64,000 nucleotides of DNA from assembly GCA_023014365.1 (NCBI GenBank), contig JAEBUN010000025.1:496001-560000 (forward strand), read 5' to 3'. Both the position numbers and the translations under genes were made by a program. This DNA is from Lepiota brunneoincarnata (lineage: Eukaryota > Basidiomycota > Agaricomycetes > Agaricales > Agaricaceae). This document shows, in pieces, positions 32,749 through 42,407 of this stretch. The notes below the pieces were generated by a model that made no database searches, had not been told where the DNA came from, and was given only the letters and a program-made list of their open reading frames with translations. Numbering within the stretch: position 1 is the stretch's first letter; the number at the start of each line of letters is the position of its first letter.

Positions 32749-33723
32749 GATCCTCGGAGTTTGTCGAGAATATGAGAGATGAGGGGGAGGTTGTATGCAT
32801 TTTTGACGGTATGCTCGTTGAGGTACCTGTAGTCTTGACAGGGGCGTAGTTTTCCATCTTTCTTTCCTACGAAGAAGAAAGGTGATGCCATTGGCGATTC
32901 GGATGGTCGAATGTATCCCTTTTGAAGGTTTTCTTCTAGGAACGTGTCGAGTTCCTTTTCTTCATTGAGGGAGAGTCGGTAGGACTTCATGGCAATTGGT
33001 TTGAATGATTCCTTGAGTTCAATTTTGTGATCCCATGGTCGTTGTGGGGGGAATCGTTCGGCTTGTTTCTTGCTAAATACTGGGAGGTATTCGTGGAATT
33101 CCGTGGGTACGACTTTTCTTGGGTCGTCGTTTTTCTTTTCTCCGTGTTGTACGGCGAGGAATTGTGATGCGGAGGCTTTGAAGTTGATTTCTTCGAAGCT
33201 TGTGGGCTCTAGTGTGGAGATGTGGTTGAGTTGGTCGTTGTAGATCCAATCGGGTTCCATGGATTGGATGAGTTCTCGGAATATAGTGTTGTCCCAACGT
33301 TCGTTTCTCCAGCGTAGTTGTTTGGCATCCCAGTCGATGTCTGGGTTGTGTTCTGCAAGCCAAGGGAATCCAAGGATGAGTCTTGGGCTTCCGAGGGAGA
33401 CTACTTTTGGTTTGATCTCCATATTCTTCCCGTTAACCGTTAGGTTGAGGGTCGTGTAGTGGGTGGCTGTTCCATTTTCGTTAACAGATCCATCGGCATT
33501 TCGTACTTCGATGGGTCGATCGAGGGGTGTTGTTTTGAATGAATGTTGTTTGACCATTCCGGGGTCAATGAAGTTTCCTGCTGCTCCTGAGTCGAGTAGG
33601 GCGAGTAGTTCCACGCTTTCGGGTCCTTCCTTAGTGAACTTGTGTTTTCGGATTCGACAGGGTAGATGTATTACGCGTGCTGACGATTCCTGTAACTTTA
33701 CAACATTAATATCATTTTGTGAA
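32748..33723 (-). pseudogene. pol: Gypsy B protease and RT fingers
   Basis: The frame is open from upstream of 33723 and overlaps the end of gag in the -1 frame. It has retropepsin ALLDSGAAGNFID with its flap and LGFPWL, a linker, and RT up to LPLISHILDKLRGSK. No ATG lies at the start; the track-like start at 33614 is GTG. A fusion with gag by frameshifting is therefore expected. Same gag/pol phase relation as Gypsy A. Confidence 0.92.
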
Positions 33724-33775
33724 TAGGAAAGGGAAGGAGGTCTTTGTGGAGGGCTAGACGTGGTGGCTAGTCTCC

Positions 33776-34900
33776 TTAGGCAAAATCCTTAACCAGAGGG
33801 GCATCTGGGTGGTTGGATTCATTTGCAAAATGTTCGTAGATGTCCTCGACTTCTTCGTCGGTTGCATCTTCTAGTATGTTGTATAGCGAGTTCTTTTTCC
33901 TGTAGCTTGCTTGTCTTCTTCTGGATATCGCATTTGACCGGTTTCTGGCATCCAAATTGCGGGGTAATTCGGATCGGCGATATATTGTCTTCTTGGTGGG
34001 GCATTCGCGGGCGAAGTGTCCAGTCTTGCGGCAGTTGAAGCATCTCTTTCTTTGAGATCCTTTCTTTGGGCGTCCGTGAGGATTGCATTGAGGGCTTCGC
34101 GGGTGCGTTCTTGTACCAACTGGTGGAGTCTGTCTTCTTCGGTTCTCCTCGTCTTCATCAGCTTCCTCGGCGAGTAGATCTGGCTCGTCCTCAAAGTCGA
34201 GGTTGTAGACTGCTTCGGCGAGTTGGTCAATATCCATTGCGTTAGGGTCTGTTGCTTGATAGGGCAGTGGGACACGGCGCGTAAAAGCATTTCTTTTCCC
34301 TTTAAATGGGCGAGTGCGCGAAGTCGTTGGAAACGAGGGAGTTCCTCGAGTTTGCATATAGTCGCGTTGAGTTTGTAGTATTTGATATGCTGTTCGAGCT
34401 TGCTTGAACCAGTCGCTGAGTTTGTTTCCTGGATTGAGGCTAATTGTCTTGATTGCGACGGGGCGATCCAGCCCGTTCTTGAAATAGTTGACCGCCGCCA
34501 CTCCATCTCCAAGGTCGGCCTGATAGGCAAGTATCTGGAACTGGGATATGTAATCGTCGATATATCGTCCATTCTGTTTGAGGTGGCGGATTCTGTCCAT
34601 TGCATCGGCGGGGACATTGTTTGGGGCGAAGGATGTATCGAGTCCTTCGAGAAATTTCTTCCATGTCGGAAGGGTCTGGCTTCCATCAAGTTCTTTGTTT
34701 GATTCCAAGAATGCTCCTCTCCATGTTGCGGCGGGGCCGGTGGACATGTATGAAAGGGCGAATTGTATCTTGGTCTTGTCATCGGAAAAGGCTCCTGGCT
34801 TTGCATCGATGTATAGTTGTACTGCATCCTTCCAGAGGCGGAAGTAGTCGGTCTCTCCATTAAAGGTTGGGGGTGTGTTAATTTTTGCGGAGGAGGCCAT
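33776..34900 (-). CDS. gag: Gypsy B gag
   Basis: 374 codons from an ATG at 34898-34900. The capsid-like region spans residues about 10-170 (FNGETDYFRLWKDAVQLYI, WKKFLEGLDTSF, IDDYISQFQILAY) in the usual style of Ty3 gag. A basic/acidic linker and a single CCHC knuckle C-FN-C-RKTG-H-FARE-C near residue 290 follow, then a basic tail. It packages the element's RNA into particles. No stop or shift is seen. It is preceded by a 0.9 kb leader and followed by pol in the -1 frame. Confidence 0.92.
   Translation of the reverse strand: MASSAKINTPPTFNGETDYFRLWKDAVQLYIDAKPGAFSDDKTKIQFALSYMSTGPAATWRGAFLESNKELDGSQTLPTWKKFLEGLDTSFAPNNVPADAMDRIRHLKQNGRYIDDYISQFQILAYQADLGDGVAAVNYFKNGLDRPVAIKTISLNPGNKLSDWFKQARTAYQILQTQRDYMQTRGTPSFPTTSRTRPFKGKRNAFTRRVPLPYQATDPNAMDIDQLAEAVYNLDFEDEPDLLAEEADEDEENRRRQTPPVGTRTHPRSPQCNPHGRPKKGSQRKRCFNCRKTGHFARECPTKKTIYRRSELPRNLDARNRSNAISRRRQASYRKKNSLYNILEDATDEEVEDIYEHFANESNHPDAPLVKDFA
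33871..34860 (-). other. Long alternative frame overprinting Gypsy B gag
   Basis: From an ATG at 34858-34860 a frame of 329 codons stays open inside gag in another phase. The same frame is open further upstream to about 35680, but without an ATG. That upstream part is Pro/Ser/His-rich and has two near-repeats around VDWDNAPVSVVY. No domain is recognised. It may be a by-product of gag codon bias in a stop-poor sequence, or a true overlapping protein. Confidence 0.35.
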
Positions 34901-35501
34901 ATTGTTAATGTCAGAGGTTGTGGATTCCTCGTCGGAAGTGTGAATAGACCCGGTAGTGGGGCTAACTTCGGATGGTTCGGATTGTACAGGGGAACTGGAT
35001 CGAGGCGGTGAGTGTACCGGTGATCCAAGTGGTGATGTGAGGGGTGAGAATGTTCTTGGGGGTTTCTGTTGCGAAGTGTTGTCGCTAGTTCTTGTACTTG
35101 TTGAGGGTTGAGGACCGGAGGATGGGGTAGATGTTCTATGAATCGGCTCCCCGAGCTTTGAGCGGGTAGAGGTGGCAGTTCTTTCAGGTGGTGGTTGTTT
35201 AGGTAGGGATTGAAGAACTGATGCTGGGGGTGCTGGGTATCCTGGGTCTTCTGTTCGACGTTGAACTCTCTCGGTAGGTTGTGTAGGGTACGGTGCGGAA
35301 CCAGAGGGTGAACGAGTGAGGGGTATAGGTTTTGTTTTCTTTTTAGGGTCCGTGGTGGAGGGGGTGTGAAGTCGGGTTCGGAGTCGGTTGTCGACCAGTC
35401 AGAACTGTTGGATTCTTCGTAGTCGGTGGCAAGGGGGTCGTTTCGGTTTGTAGACAGGGTGAAGAGGGAAGAAGTCGAAGGTGAAGGTGAGGGTGAATAA
35501 A

Positions 35502-35795
35502 CAACGCTTGCGGGTGCGTTATCCCAATCGACGCTTGAAGGTGCGGATGACCTGTATACAACGCTTACGGGTGCGTTATCCCAATCAACACTTAAAGGTG
35601 TGGATGACCTATCAACGCTTTCGGTGCGTCTGACCAAGGGTGCAGAGGGTATGGTGGCCTGCTCTACGGGGGTGTATCACCGGACAGCGACAAGGCGTGT
35701 CGTCAGATACGGTTGGCACTCGGATAGCGATAAAGCGTATCGTCTGCCGGTGTGGAAGGGTAGCGACAAGGCGTACCGATACCACGGGGTGTACG
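35502..35795. repeat. Short tandem repeats in the Gypsy B leader
   Basis: Two sets are present. About 57-bp units beginning ACAACGCTTRCGGGTGCG occur at about 35500-35612. Three copies of a motif like AGCGACAAGGCGTACCG lie near 35686, 35727 and 35762. They lie between the self-priming site and gag, in the 5' untranslated part of the genomic RNA, where packaging or translation signals would be expected. Confidence 0.6.
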
Positions 35796-35813
35796 ATGGA
35801 GGTTGTCCAAAGG

Positions 35814-35827
35814 AAGCTTTAATCTAA
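35814..35827 (-). promoter_or_regulatory. Gypsy B self-priming primer-binding site
   Basis: Directly after the 5' LTR the minus strand reads TT then AGATTAAAGCTT (35825-35814). Those 12 nt are fully complementary to AAGCTTTAATCT within the LTR RNA (36008-35997). That segment begins 35 nt downstream of TATATAA (first T at 36043), where transcription should start. No tRNA-type site is seen. This is the layout of Tf1/sushi elements, whose mRNA 5' end acts as primer. Confidence 0.75.
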
Positions 35828-36525
35828 TGTTATGATCCGTGCTCCTTCTGTATCCGAGGATAACTGGAGACGGCCTTCAATCACTCTACAAGGTGTCCGA
35901 GACGGTTGGCCTTATAGAGCTTAGTGGATCGCGCTCAATGAGATAACGAGGGAAGACGCCAAGTTAAGGCAGAGAGGTAAACGACCGCTGTTAACAAGAT
36001 TAAAGCTTGAGGCTTTAATCTCTACTTGTACAGGCCTTATATACCTATGAGATGCTATATACTCGTTATAGGTTACTTGGCTGTTCTACTGGTCGTGCGC
36101 AGTCCTGACCATGATGCACATCCTGGCTGATGGCATCCTAGCGTTATTTATATTACAATGAGTCAGTACTCTCGCTACTGCTGTGCGATGTTCCATCGCT
36201 TTCCTCTGACTCATAATCTCCTTCTCCCGATTGTATCTCCATGGAGTCTTCTCCATTCTCGCTCTCCATTCTCTCGGTGCTTCCATCCGTATCGGAGGTT
36301 GGATCGGTTGATCCATGGTTATCTTCCTCGTCCTCGGGGTATTCCAATATATCCTCCAAGGTTATCTCCATTCCTGCTTCTCTCGCCAGGTCCTGCATGG
36401 CGGTGTAGTATTCCCCTTCCTCGTCTTCGTATTCTTGTGCCCGTAGTTGGTCTGTAGTCTCCTGTACCCATCTTGTAAAGTCGAATAGTAATTCTTGTTC
36501 CTTCCGGTCTGGACTGTTCATAACA
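35828..36525 (-). repeat. Gypsy B 5' LTR (698 bp)
   Basis: Upstream LTR in the element's direction. It holds the TATA box (36043-36037), the inferred start region and the inverted repeat AGATTAAAGC / GCTTTAATCT at 35997-36021. It also carries a copy of the acidic-tail coding sequence (36153-36521) without the rest of the ORF. Confidence 0.95.
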
Positions 36526-37708
36526 GCGGGGCCGATTTCTGACCAGCAGATGGGTTGGGCGGATTGCCCTTGAAGCTGGTATTGGGCGTGCTGCCTCTGT
36601 TATTATTGGCAGGCTTGGCGGCAGGTTGCGGGTTGGTCAAGGTGGAAGGGGATGGGTTACCTCCAGGTTTCCTAGAGGTGGTCGGGTCCAAAGCGGCTTT
36701 GGCACGGGCCTTCTCGCGTTGGCGTTCCCAGTAGCGAGCGTCGATCTTCATCGCTGCTGCTCGCATTTCGATGAAGGTGTCGGGCTTACCGTTGGGCCGA
36801 TTGGACAGAATGTCCTGGATGCGGTCGGGGAGGCCTTTATAGTAGCGGTGACAAAATACTTCGTCACCCCAGCGGAGTTGGCCAGCTAGGCGGAGAAAGT
36901 CGACGTTGTAGACGGCGATCTTCTCGTCATAGCACATTCAGAGGGAGTCGAGCTGCTCAGCAGCTTCTCCGGTCGGATCCGTGGGACCGAAATTGGTCTG
37001 CAGTTCCAGGGTGAACTGGTCCCAGTCCTCAATCCAGTGGTGCATTATTCCGTGGTTGTTGGCCTCATCGAGGCCGATTTCGAAGTGTTGCTGTGCCACG
37101 CCTGTGAGGTACGTCAACGCGAAGTTGACCTTGGTGGCGGGGATAGCGAACTGGGCCGGGTTAGTACGGAAGTAGAGCCGACATTGGAAGAGGAAGGGTT
37201 TGAGTTTGGCGGGGTCGGAACCTGTAAAGATGTCAGGTTCGCGAGCTTTGGTACGGGGAGTTCGAGGAGGCTGTGGGGCTTGAGAGTTCCCACGGCCGTC
37301 CATTTGGTCAGCTATGCGTTGGAAAACTCGGAGTATGAGTCTATCATGGTTGTCTCGGGTGTTGCCAGGTGGGATGTTGTTGTTGTTGTCACCGTTGTCT
37401 GATGGTTCGTCGTCGCCCGGGGGCCCGTCCCCGTTGTCAGGATAGTCATCAGGATCACCAGGGTCGCTGGGATCAGGATTGGGGTCGGGGCCGTCGTCGG
37501 GGCCATCGGGAGTCCGAAATACTGAAGGTTGTATGTCTTCAGAGAAGCGGTCGGGAGTCGATGGTGCAACCGATTGTAGACGAGAGCGAGGAGCCCTCGG
37601 GGAGTCGGGTTGCAGTTCTTCGGAAAGGGGTTGTCGAGCGACACGTCTACTACAGCGAACGGCTGGAGTTACCAGAGTGCGAGTACGGGTAACTGTTCGA
37701 GAGACCAT
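36526..37708 (-). pseudogene. gag: Gypsy A gag, 5' part
   Basis: ATG at 37706-37708, 53 nt from the LTR. A disordered, Asp/Pro/Asn-rich region (residues about 20-130) precedes a Ty3 capsid-like region (EPDIFTGSDPAKLKPFLFQC, WIEDWDQFTLELQTNFG). A TGA at 36938-36940 interrupts between LDSL and MCYDEKIAVYN; Arg (CGA) is expected there, so a single CpG transition explains it. The frame then runs to QKSAP, where Gypsy B interrupts at GCGGG. It joins the knuckle part at 28273. Confidence 0.92.
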
Positions 37709-37748
37709 GGTTAGAAAGATTCAGAGTGTGGTGGACAGGAGGAGTGTG

Positions 37749-37761
37749 AGTCTGATAATAC
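37749..37761 (-). promoter_or_regulatory. Gypsy A self-priming primer-binding site
   Basis: After the 5' LTR the minus strand reads GT then ATTATCAGACT (37759-37749). These 11 nt are fully complementary to AGTCTGATAAT in the LTR RNA (38039-38029), which starts 34 nt downstream of TATATATA (first T at 38073). The 2-nt gap to the LTR end equals that of Gypsy B. The 11-nt length is the one known for Tf1. Confidence 0.75.
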
Positions 37762-38422
37762 TGTTAGAGCCGGTGCGGGTCGGGACCGAAGCGGAGGGTC
37801 GGGGTGGTATCCTTGGTATAAGGTAACCGGGGGACAGGGCGAAGTCAGTACGTAGACTTCGGGACCGAGGCGGAGTACGTCGGGCGGGGGGTTGGACTTG
37901 CGGCCTCAGCTTATGTGATGTGCCCTCCTACTGTCCTAGTCCGTATTTCAGGAAGTCAGAGCCGAAGCGGAGCGAGGCAGAAGAGAGGAGAGGATAGGGA
38001 ACAGGGAGCTGGTCCGCTGCTCGATTCGATTATCAGACTGAGGAGTACAAGCCAAGTACCTACGGTATATATACTACTGGCCTTACGAACTATGACTTGT
38101 ACTGACTACGTGCGGAGCGAAGCGGAGACCGATCTAGTTACAAATGGATTACGAACGGATTACGAATGGAATGGAAACAGGTACAGGTATGGAGACTAAT
38201 AATGTATCTTGACTACGGACGGGAAATGGAGACGGGGGTATGAGACACTGAGGGTCAGGTGACCACGGCACGTGTGGAGGTGGTCGCGTGATCGGGGCAG
38301 TGGGTTGCGGTCGGAGCAGGTCGGGGCCGAGTCGGAGGGCAGAGGGTTGTTGTGTGGAACACACGTGGAGTCGAGAAGCCGAAGTTTAAATGATTAGACT
38401 CTGAGTTGGCATGGATATGACA
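37762..38422 (-). repeat. Gypsy A 5' LTR (661 bp)
   Basis: Upstream LTR in the gag-pol direction. TATA box at 38073-38066, self-primer segment at 38039-38029. GC-rich U5 with GGGTCGGGACCGAAGCGG-type motifs on the plus strand. It ends against the Tc1 transposase at the CCTCT duplication. Confidence 0.95.
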
Positions 38423-39147
38423 CCTCTGCCACAACTCCTCCATACCCTTGGGAGGAGATTCATACTCTCCCAACTTTCTCTTCACATATTCCCATAAGTG
38501 GTCAATGGGATTGAGGTCAGGTGACTGTGCTGGCCAGGTTAGGAGCCTTTGATTTTTTTGAAACCATTCTTTGGCCAGTGTACTCTTGTGTTTGGGGTCA
38601 TTATCTTGCTGGAAGATAATATCTCGGGGTTTAAGCTTGTACCACCAGAGACTCTTCTTCAAATCTTCCTCCAAAATTTGCACAAACAACTCTGCATCCA
38701 TCCTTCCATCAATCCTCACTGCATAGCTTGGGCCATCCCACAGCATACAGCCCCAAACCATCACTGATCCTCCTCCATACTTCAGAGTTCCCTTGACCAA
38801 TCTTTCACTAAGCCCCTCCCCCTTCTTTTTCCATCCCCACTTCCTCCCATCTGACCCCAAATGATTAATTTTGGTCTCATCAGACCATACAACCAGCTTC
38901 CAGTCCTCCACAGTCCAATGCTGGTGTGTCAGAGAAAAATCCAGCCTAGCCCTCCTATGCTTGTCAGAGAGTAAAGGCTTTTTTTGCTTGACTACAGCCT
39001 TCATTCCTGCCTGTTTGAGATGCCTTGATACAGTCTGTGAAGAGACTGATGTCCCAATGATGGGAGCAAGAGATTTGGCTATATCTACAGCAGTTTCAGC
39101 CTTGCCAGCAGAGATAAGATGGATAGCATGCCGAATATTAGTGGTAG
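38423..39147 (-). pseudogene. Tc1 transposase, middle (catalytic) piece
   Basis: The frame joins the N-terminal piece across the solo LTR-B, giving LKLST then TNIRH with one GGTAG removed. It holds the second helix-turn-helix (VSRHLKQAGM) and the catalytic core. VVWSDETKIN carries the first D and FQQDNDPKHKS the second. The third acidic position is D in LNPIDHLW, with 33 residues between the second D and this D. Classic Tc1 has E after 34. The piece ends at ELWQR, cut by Gypsy A. A frame that appears to run on into the LTR at 38255 is an accidental fusion. Confidence 0.95.
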
Positions 39148-39849
39148 TGTTATGAATAGTCCGGATTGAGAGGAACAGGAACAACTATTCAACTTTACAA
39201 GATGGGTACAGGAGACCACAGACCAGTTATGAGCACAGGAGTATGAAGACGAAGAAGGGGAATATTATAATGCCATGCAGGACCTGGCAAGAGAAGCGGG
39301 AATGGAGATAACTCTGGAGGATATTCTGGAATACCCCAAGGATGAAGAGGACAGCCATGGATCAACCAATCCAACCTCTGATGTAGATGGAAGTACCAAG
39401 AGAGTGGAGAGCAAGAATGGAGGAGACTCCATGGAGATAGAATCGGGAGAAGGAGATTATGAGTCAGAGGAAAGCGATGGAATGTCGCACAGCAGTAAGA
39501 ACAAGGACACTGACTCATTGTAATATAAATAACGGTAGGATGCCATCAGCTAGGATGCGCATCATGGTCAAGACTGTGGATGACCAGTAGAACAGCCCAA
39601 CTACCTATAACAAGTATATAGTGTCTCATAGGTATATAAGGCCTGTACAAGTAGAGATTAAAGCCCTAAGCTTTAATCTTGTTAATAGCGGTCGTTAACC
39701 CTCTCTGCCTTAACTTGGCATGTTCCCTCGTTATCTCATTGAGCACAATCCACTAAGCTCTACAAGGCCAACTGTCTTGGACACCTTGTAGAGTGATTGA
39801 AGGCTGTCTCCAGTTATCCTCGGATACAGAAGGAGCACGGATCATAACA
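39148..39849 (-). mobile_element. Solo LTR of the Gypsy B family (702 bp) inside Tc1 E
   Basis: Begins TGTTATGAATAG and ends GATCATAACA, with the duplication GGTAG at 39143-39147 and 39850-39854. It is read from its left end on the plus strand; its own family codes in this direction. The acidic-tail frame persists as EDEEGEYYNAMQDLAREAG and on to a stop near 39523. Divergence from the Gypsy B LTRs is mainly by CpG transitions, so it is an older copy. Confidence 0.95.
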
Positions 39850-40029
39850 GGTAGAGAGTTTTAAAGGACATCCTCCAAGTGATTTAGTAAGGCTGGAACA
39901 ATTTTTAGAGGCTAGCCTGGATATGGTACTGCACCCAACACCAGTAATTGCCTCAATTTTAGTATAGGAATGATGAGAATTTAGCAAAGAGAGGATGGTT
40001 TGCTTTAGAGTAGAAGATAATGGCTTCAT
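39850..40029 (-). pseudogene. Tc1 transposase, N-terminal piece
   Basis: ATG at 40027-40029: MKPLSSTLKQTILSLLNSH, then a first helix-turn-helix (YTKIEAITGVGCSTISRL) typical of Tc1 paired-like DNA-binding domains. It is cut after LKLST by the solo LTR-B. Joining the three pieces gives 337 residues without a stop. Confidence 0.93.
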
Positions 40030-40167
40030 GGTAGGTAGGGGGGTTGAGAATGATGGGACATGGCTGTCAGCACATCTATTTATATGTCAAAGACACGTGG
40101 TCACATGATCTTATTGATTGACAATCAATGGAGTCATGTGATTGCTTGGATTAGTATTAAAAATTAC

Positions 40168-40378
40168 CATTGACAAAACTGTTCCAATGACTTAAAATGC
40201 TTACAAAATTCATAATTGCCTCATTTAGAAGTATTACATAACGCGACTTTGCAGGGTCAGATATGACATATTCGGCTATGCTTATAAATATATTCACAAA
40301 TCTAGCTATTTTATTTACTGAGCTATTACTACTTTAAGTCAAAAGTACAAAACATTGGAACAGTTTTGTGGGTCACTG
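40168..40378. repeat. Tc1 E right terminal inverted repeat (211 bp)
   Basis: Reverse complement of 21980-22190, ending GGTCACTG before the target TA at 40379-40380. It has the same outer and inner copies of the 17-bp CATTGGAACAGTTTTGT motif. Confidence 0.93.
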
Positions 40379-42400
40379 TATACACAGACCACAAGACACT
40401 GCTGAATTTCGACACACAACGTGATCTATCACAACAGCAGGCACAATGGATGGAATTTCTCTCCCAATATAATTACAAGCTGAACTATGTTGCAGGTGTA
40501 TTGAATACTGCAGCAGATGCACTCTCTCAACTCTATACAAGCTCTGTATCCAATCAAAGTGACCCTATGATGGTCACAGCCACTTTCCTGTCATCCCTCA
40601 GACCTAAACCTTCTCTCCCTGATGTTGTTCCGTCCCTCTCTCATAGCGCTTCTCAACCTTTTCTCCCTGCTTTCTCAGACTCCAACTCTGTCTCTCCTTC
40701 TTGTGCTGTTTTATCTGATGACACTTCTGTACCTTGTCTTCATGATTTCCCAGCACCACCTTTTGCAGCTTCCAACTCTGTTTCTCCTTCTTGTGTCTTT
40801 TTGTCTCATAATTCTTCTCCACTTCTCCCTGATCTCTGAGTGCCAAATTCCAAGCTGCTCAACTTGCCTTCTCTGGCCATTGCCACCATCCTTCGACTCT
40901 CTATCGCAGACAACCTGCTGGAGGAAATGAAACTTGGTTACAAGTCAGACCCCTTCATTGGTAAAGTGCAGGAGGTTCTCCATGCAGGTAGCACTACAAA
41001 CCTCCCCTTTTAAGAGGAAGATGGGTTGTTCTACCGTAATGACCATCTAATAATCCCCAACATCAAGGCACTCTGTGAATGGCTCTACCTCCTTGCACAT
41101 GACCAACTTGTACATTTTGGTCCTGATAAATCCTATGCCAACCTCCAATCCTCATTTTACTGGCCAAACATGCACACTGACCTTGAAAGGGCTTATGTAT
41201 CCAGCTGTAGAGCCTGTCAAATGAACAAATCCCCCACCACCCATGCACCAGGTCCTCTCCATCCCCTGTCCATCCCTGATGAACAGTTCTCCTCAATTGC
41301 TATCAACTTCATTGGGCCCTTACCAGTGGATAATGGGTTTGATTTCTTGGCAACAATCACGGATCGTCTTGGAGCAGATATCAAGTTAATTCTGTGTCGG
41401 TCTACAATCTCAGCAGAGGAATTTGGGCAGCTTTTCCTGGATCATTGGGTTTGCGATAATGGTTGTCCCTTGGAAATTGTTAGTGATTGCGACCAGCAGT
41501 TCCTATCAAAATTTTGGTCTTCTTTGATGTCCCTCCTTGGAATCCGTCACCTGGCATCCTCTTCCTATCATCCCAAAACTGATGGTTCCTCTGAACACAC
41601 CAACAAAATGGTCATCCAGTGTCTATGCTTCTTTGTTGACTGGCAGCAGAAAGGCTGGGTGAAAGCCCTCCCCCGAGTCCGATTCAACATCATGAATGCA
41701 GTGAATGCTTCAACATCCCTTTCTGGCTTCCAGCTGAAAACTGGGTCCCAACCGTGCCTTATCCCTCCTATACCCAAAGTTCCTCATTTGTCACCAGATC
41801 AAGCGCTCCAAGCTGCTTCCTCCCTAATACAATCTATCCATGACCATGTCTCTGAAGCTCAGGACAATTTGCTTACTGCCAAGGTTGTTCAGGCTCATTA
41901 TGCAAATGACTACTGAGATGGGGATCCAAAGTATAAGATTGGGGATCGCATCTGGCTCAATACTGCAAACCGGCATCAGGATTATGTCCAGAAAGGCTCA
42001 GGGGAGAGTGGCAAAATTCATGCCCCATTTTGATGGTCCTTTTGAAGTCATCAAAGCACATCCTGAGACATCATCTTACACATTGGACCTCCCTCCACAT
42101 GCACTCATACATACATCCAACTTTTCACGTCTCACAACTCAGGCCATTCATTGCAAACAATGACACACTTTTTCCTTCTCGTCAATATGATAACCCTGGG
42201 CCGGTCCTGACAGCAGACAGAAAATGGGAGCACATAGTAGAAAAGGTCTTGGACGAATGAAGCCGAGGATGTGGCAAACAGTATCTTGTTTGATGGAAGG
42301 GATTTTCTTCGTCTGATGACGAATGGTTGCTGGGTAGCATGTTACAGGACAATGTGGTACTGGATGAGTGGGAATGTCACAATGTGGATTCATTCTCTTA
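40379..42400 (+). pseudogene. pol: Gypsy C pol continued: RNase H end, integrase, chromodomain
   Basis: Resumes as YTDHKTLLNFDTQRDLS, then QWMEFLSQYNYKLNYVAG and AADALSQL of RNase H. A Ser/Pro-rich linker follows with a frame change. From 41026 comes integrase: finger (HFG...CRAC), core with ITDRLGAD, VSDCDQQF and a TDGSSEHTN in place of TDGQTERVN (E to a non-acidic run). There is a TGA after ANDY, where CGA is expected. The GPF-like end (FDGPFEVIKAH) leads to a chromodomain remnant near 42190-42340 (WEHIVEKVLDE, YLV-stop-WKGF, DDEWL). It shows that C is also a chromovirus. Confidence 0.88.
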
Positions 42401-42407
42401 GGGTAGG

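Larger units (their letters stand above)
28279..36525 (-). mobile_element. Gypsy B, chromovirus-type Ty3 element inserted in Gypsy A gag
   Basis: 698-bp LTRs at 28279-28976 and 35828-36525 start TGTTATGATCC and end TTCATAACA. The target duplication GCGGG is at 28274-28278 and 36526-36530. The two LTRs differ at only a handful of sites, so this is the youngest insertion. Minus-strand order: 5' LTR, self-priming site, repeat-rich leader, gag (34900-33776), protease-RT-RNase H-integrase in three frames (33723 to about 30870), integrase end and chromodomain, then a long C-terminal extension that ends inside the 3' LTR. Single-base shifts near 32748 and 31932 and a shift near 30870 make this copy defective. 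Confidence 0.96.
22339..38422 (-). mobile_element. Gypsy A, chromovirus-type Ty3 element inserted in the Tc1 transposase
   Basis: LTRs of 661 bp lie at 22339-22999 and 37762-38422. The target duplication CCTCT is at 22334-22338 and 38423-38427. On the minus strand the order is 5' LTR, primer site, gag (37708 to 28056, split by Gypsy B), pol (27942-24256), an oppositely oriented spliced gene (23131-24197), polypurine tract and 3' LTR. Without Gypsy B the element is about 7.8 kb. The LTR pair differs at roughly 15 sites, nearly all CpG transitions. Pol is open throughout and gag has one TGA (36938-36940). It was probably competent shortly before Gypsy B landed in it. Confidence 0.96.
21980..40378 (-). 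mobile_element. Tc1/mariner-type DNA transposon E inserted in Gypsy C RNase H
   Basis: The terminal inverted repeats are 211 bp each (21980-22190 and 40168-40378), start CAGTGACC and are flanked by TA at 21978-21979 and 40379-40380. The minus strand encodes a Tc1-like transposase, now in three pieces because of Gypsy A and a solo LTR-B. Removing those gives a continuous 337-codon frame, which is a normal Tc1 length. The size of 18.4 kb is due to nested insertions; the transposon itself is about 1.6 kb. Confidence 0.95.

Noticed and set aside
38255..39184. A 309-codon frame that fuses the Tc1 transposase to sequence in the Gypsy A LTR
   Set aside because: The frame simply runs on into the inserted LTR at 38422 and starts inside the solo LTR-B. 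The true transposase ends at ELWQR here and continues at 22338.
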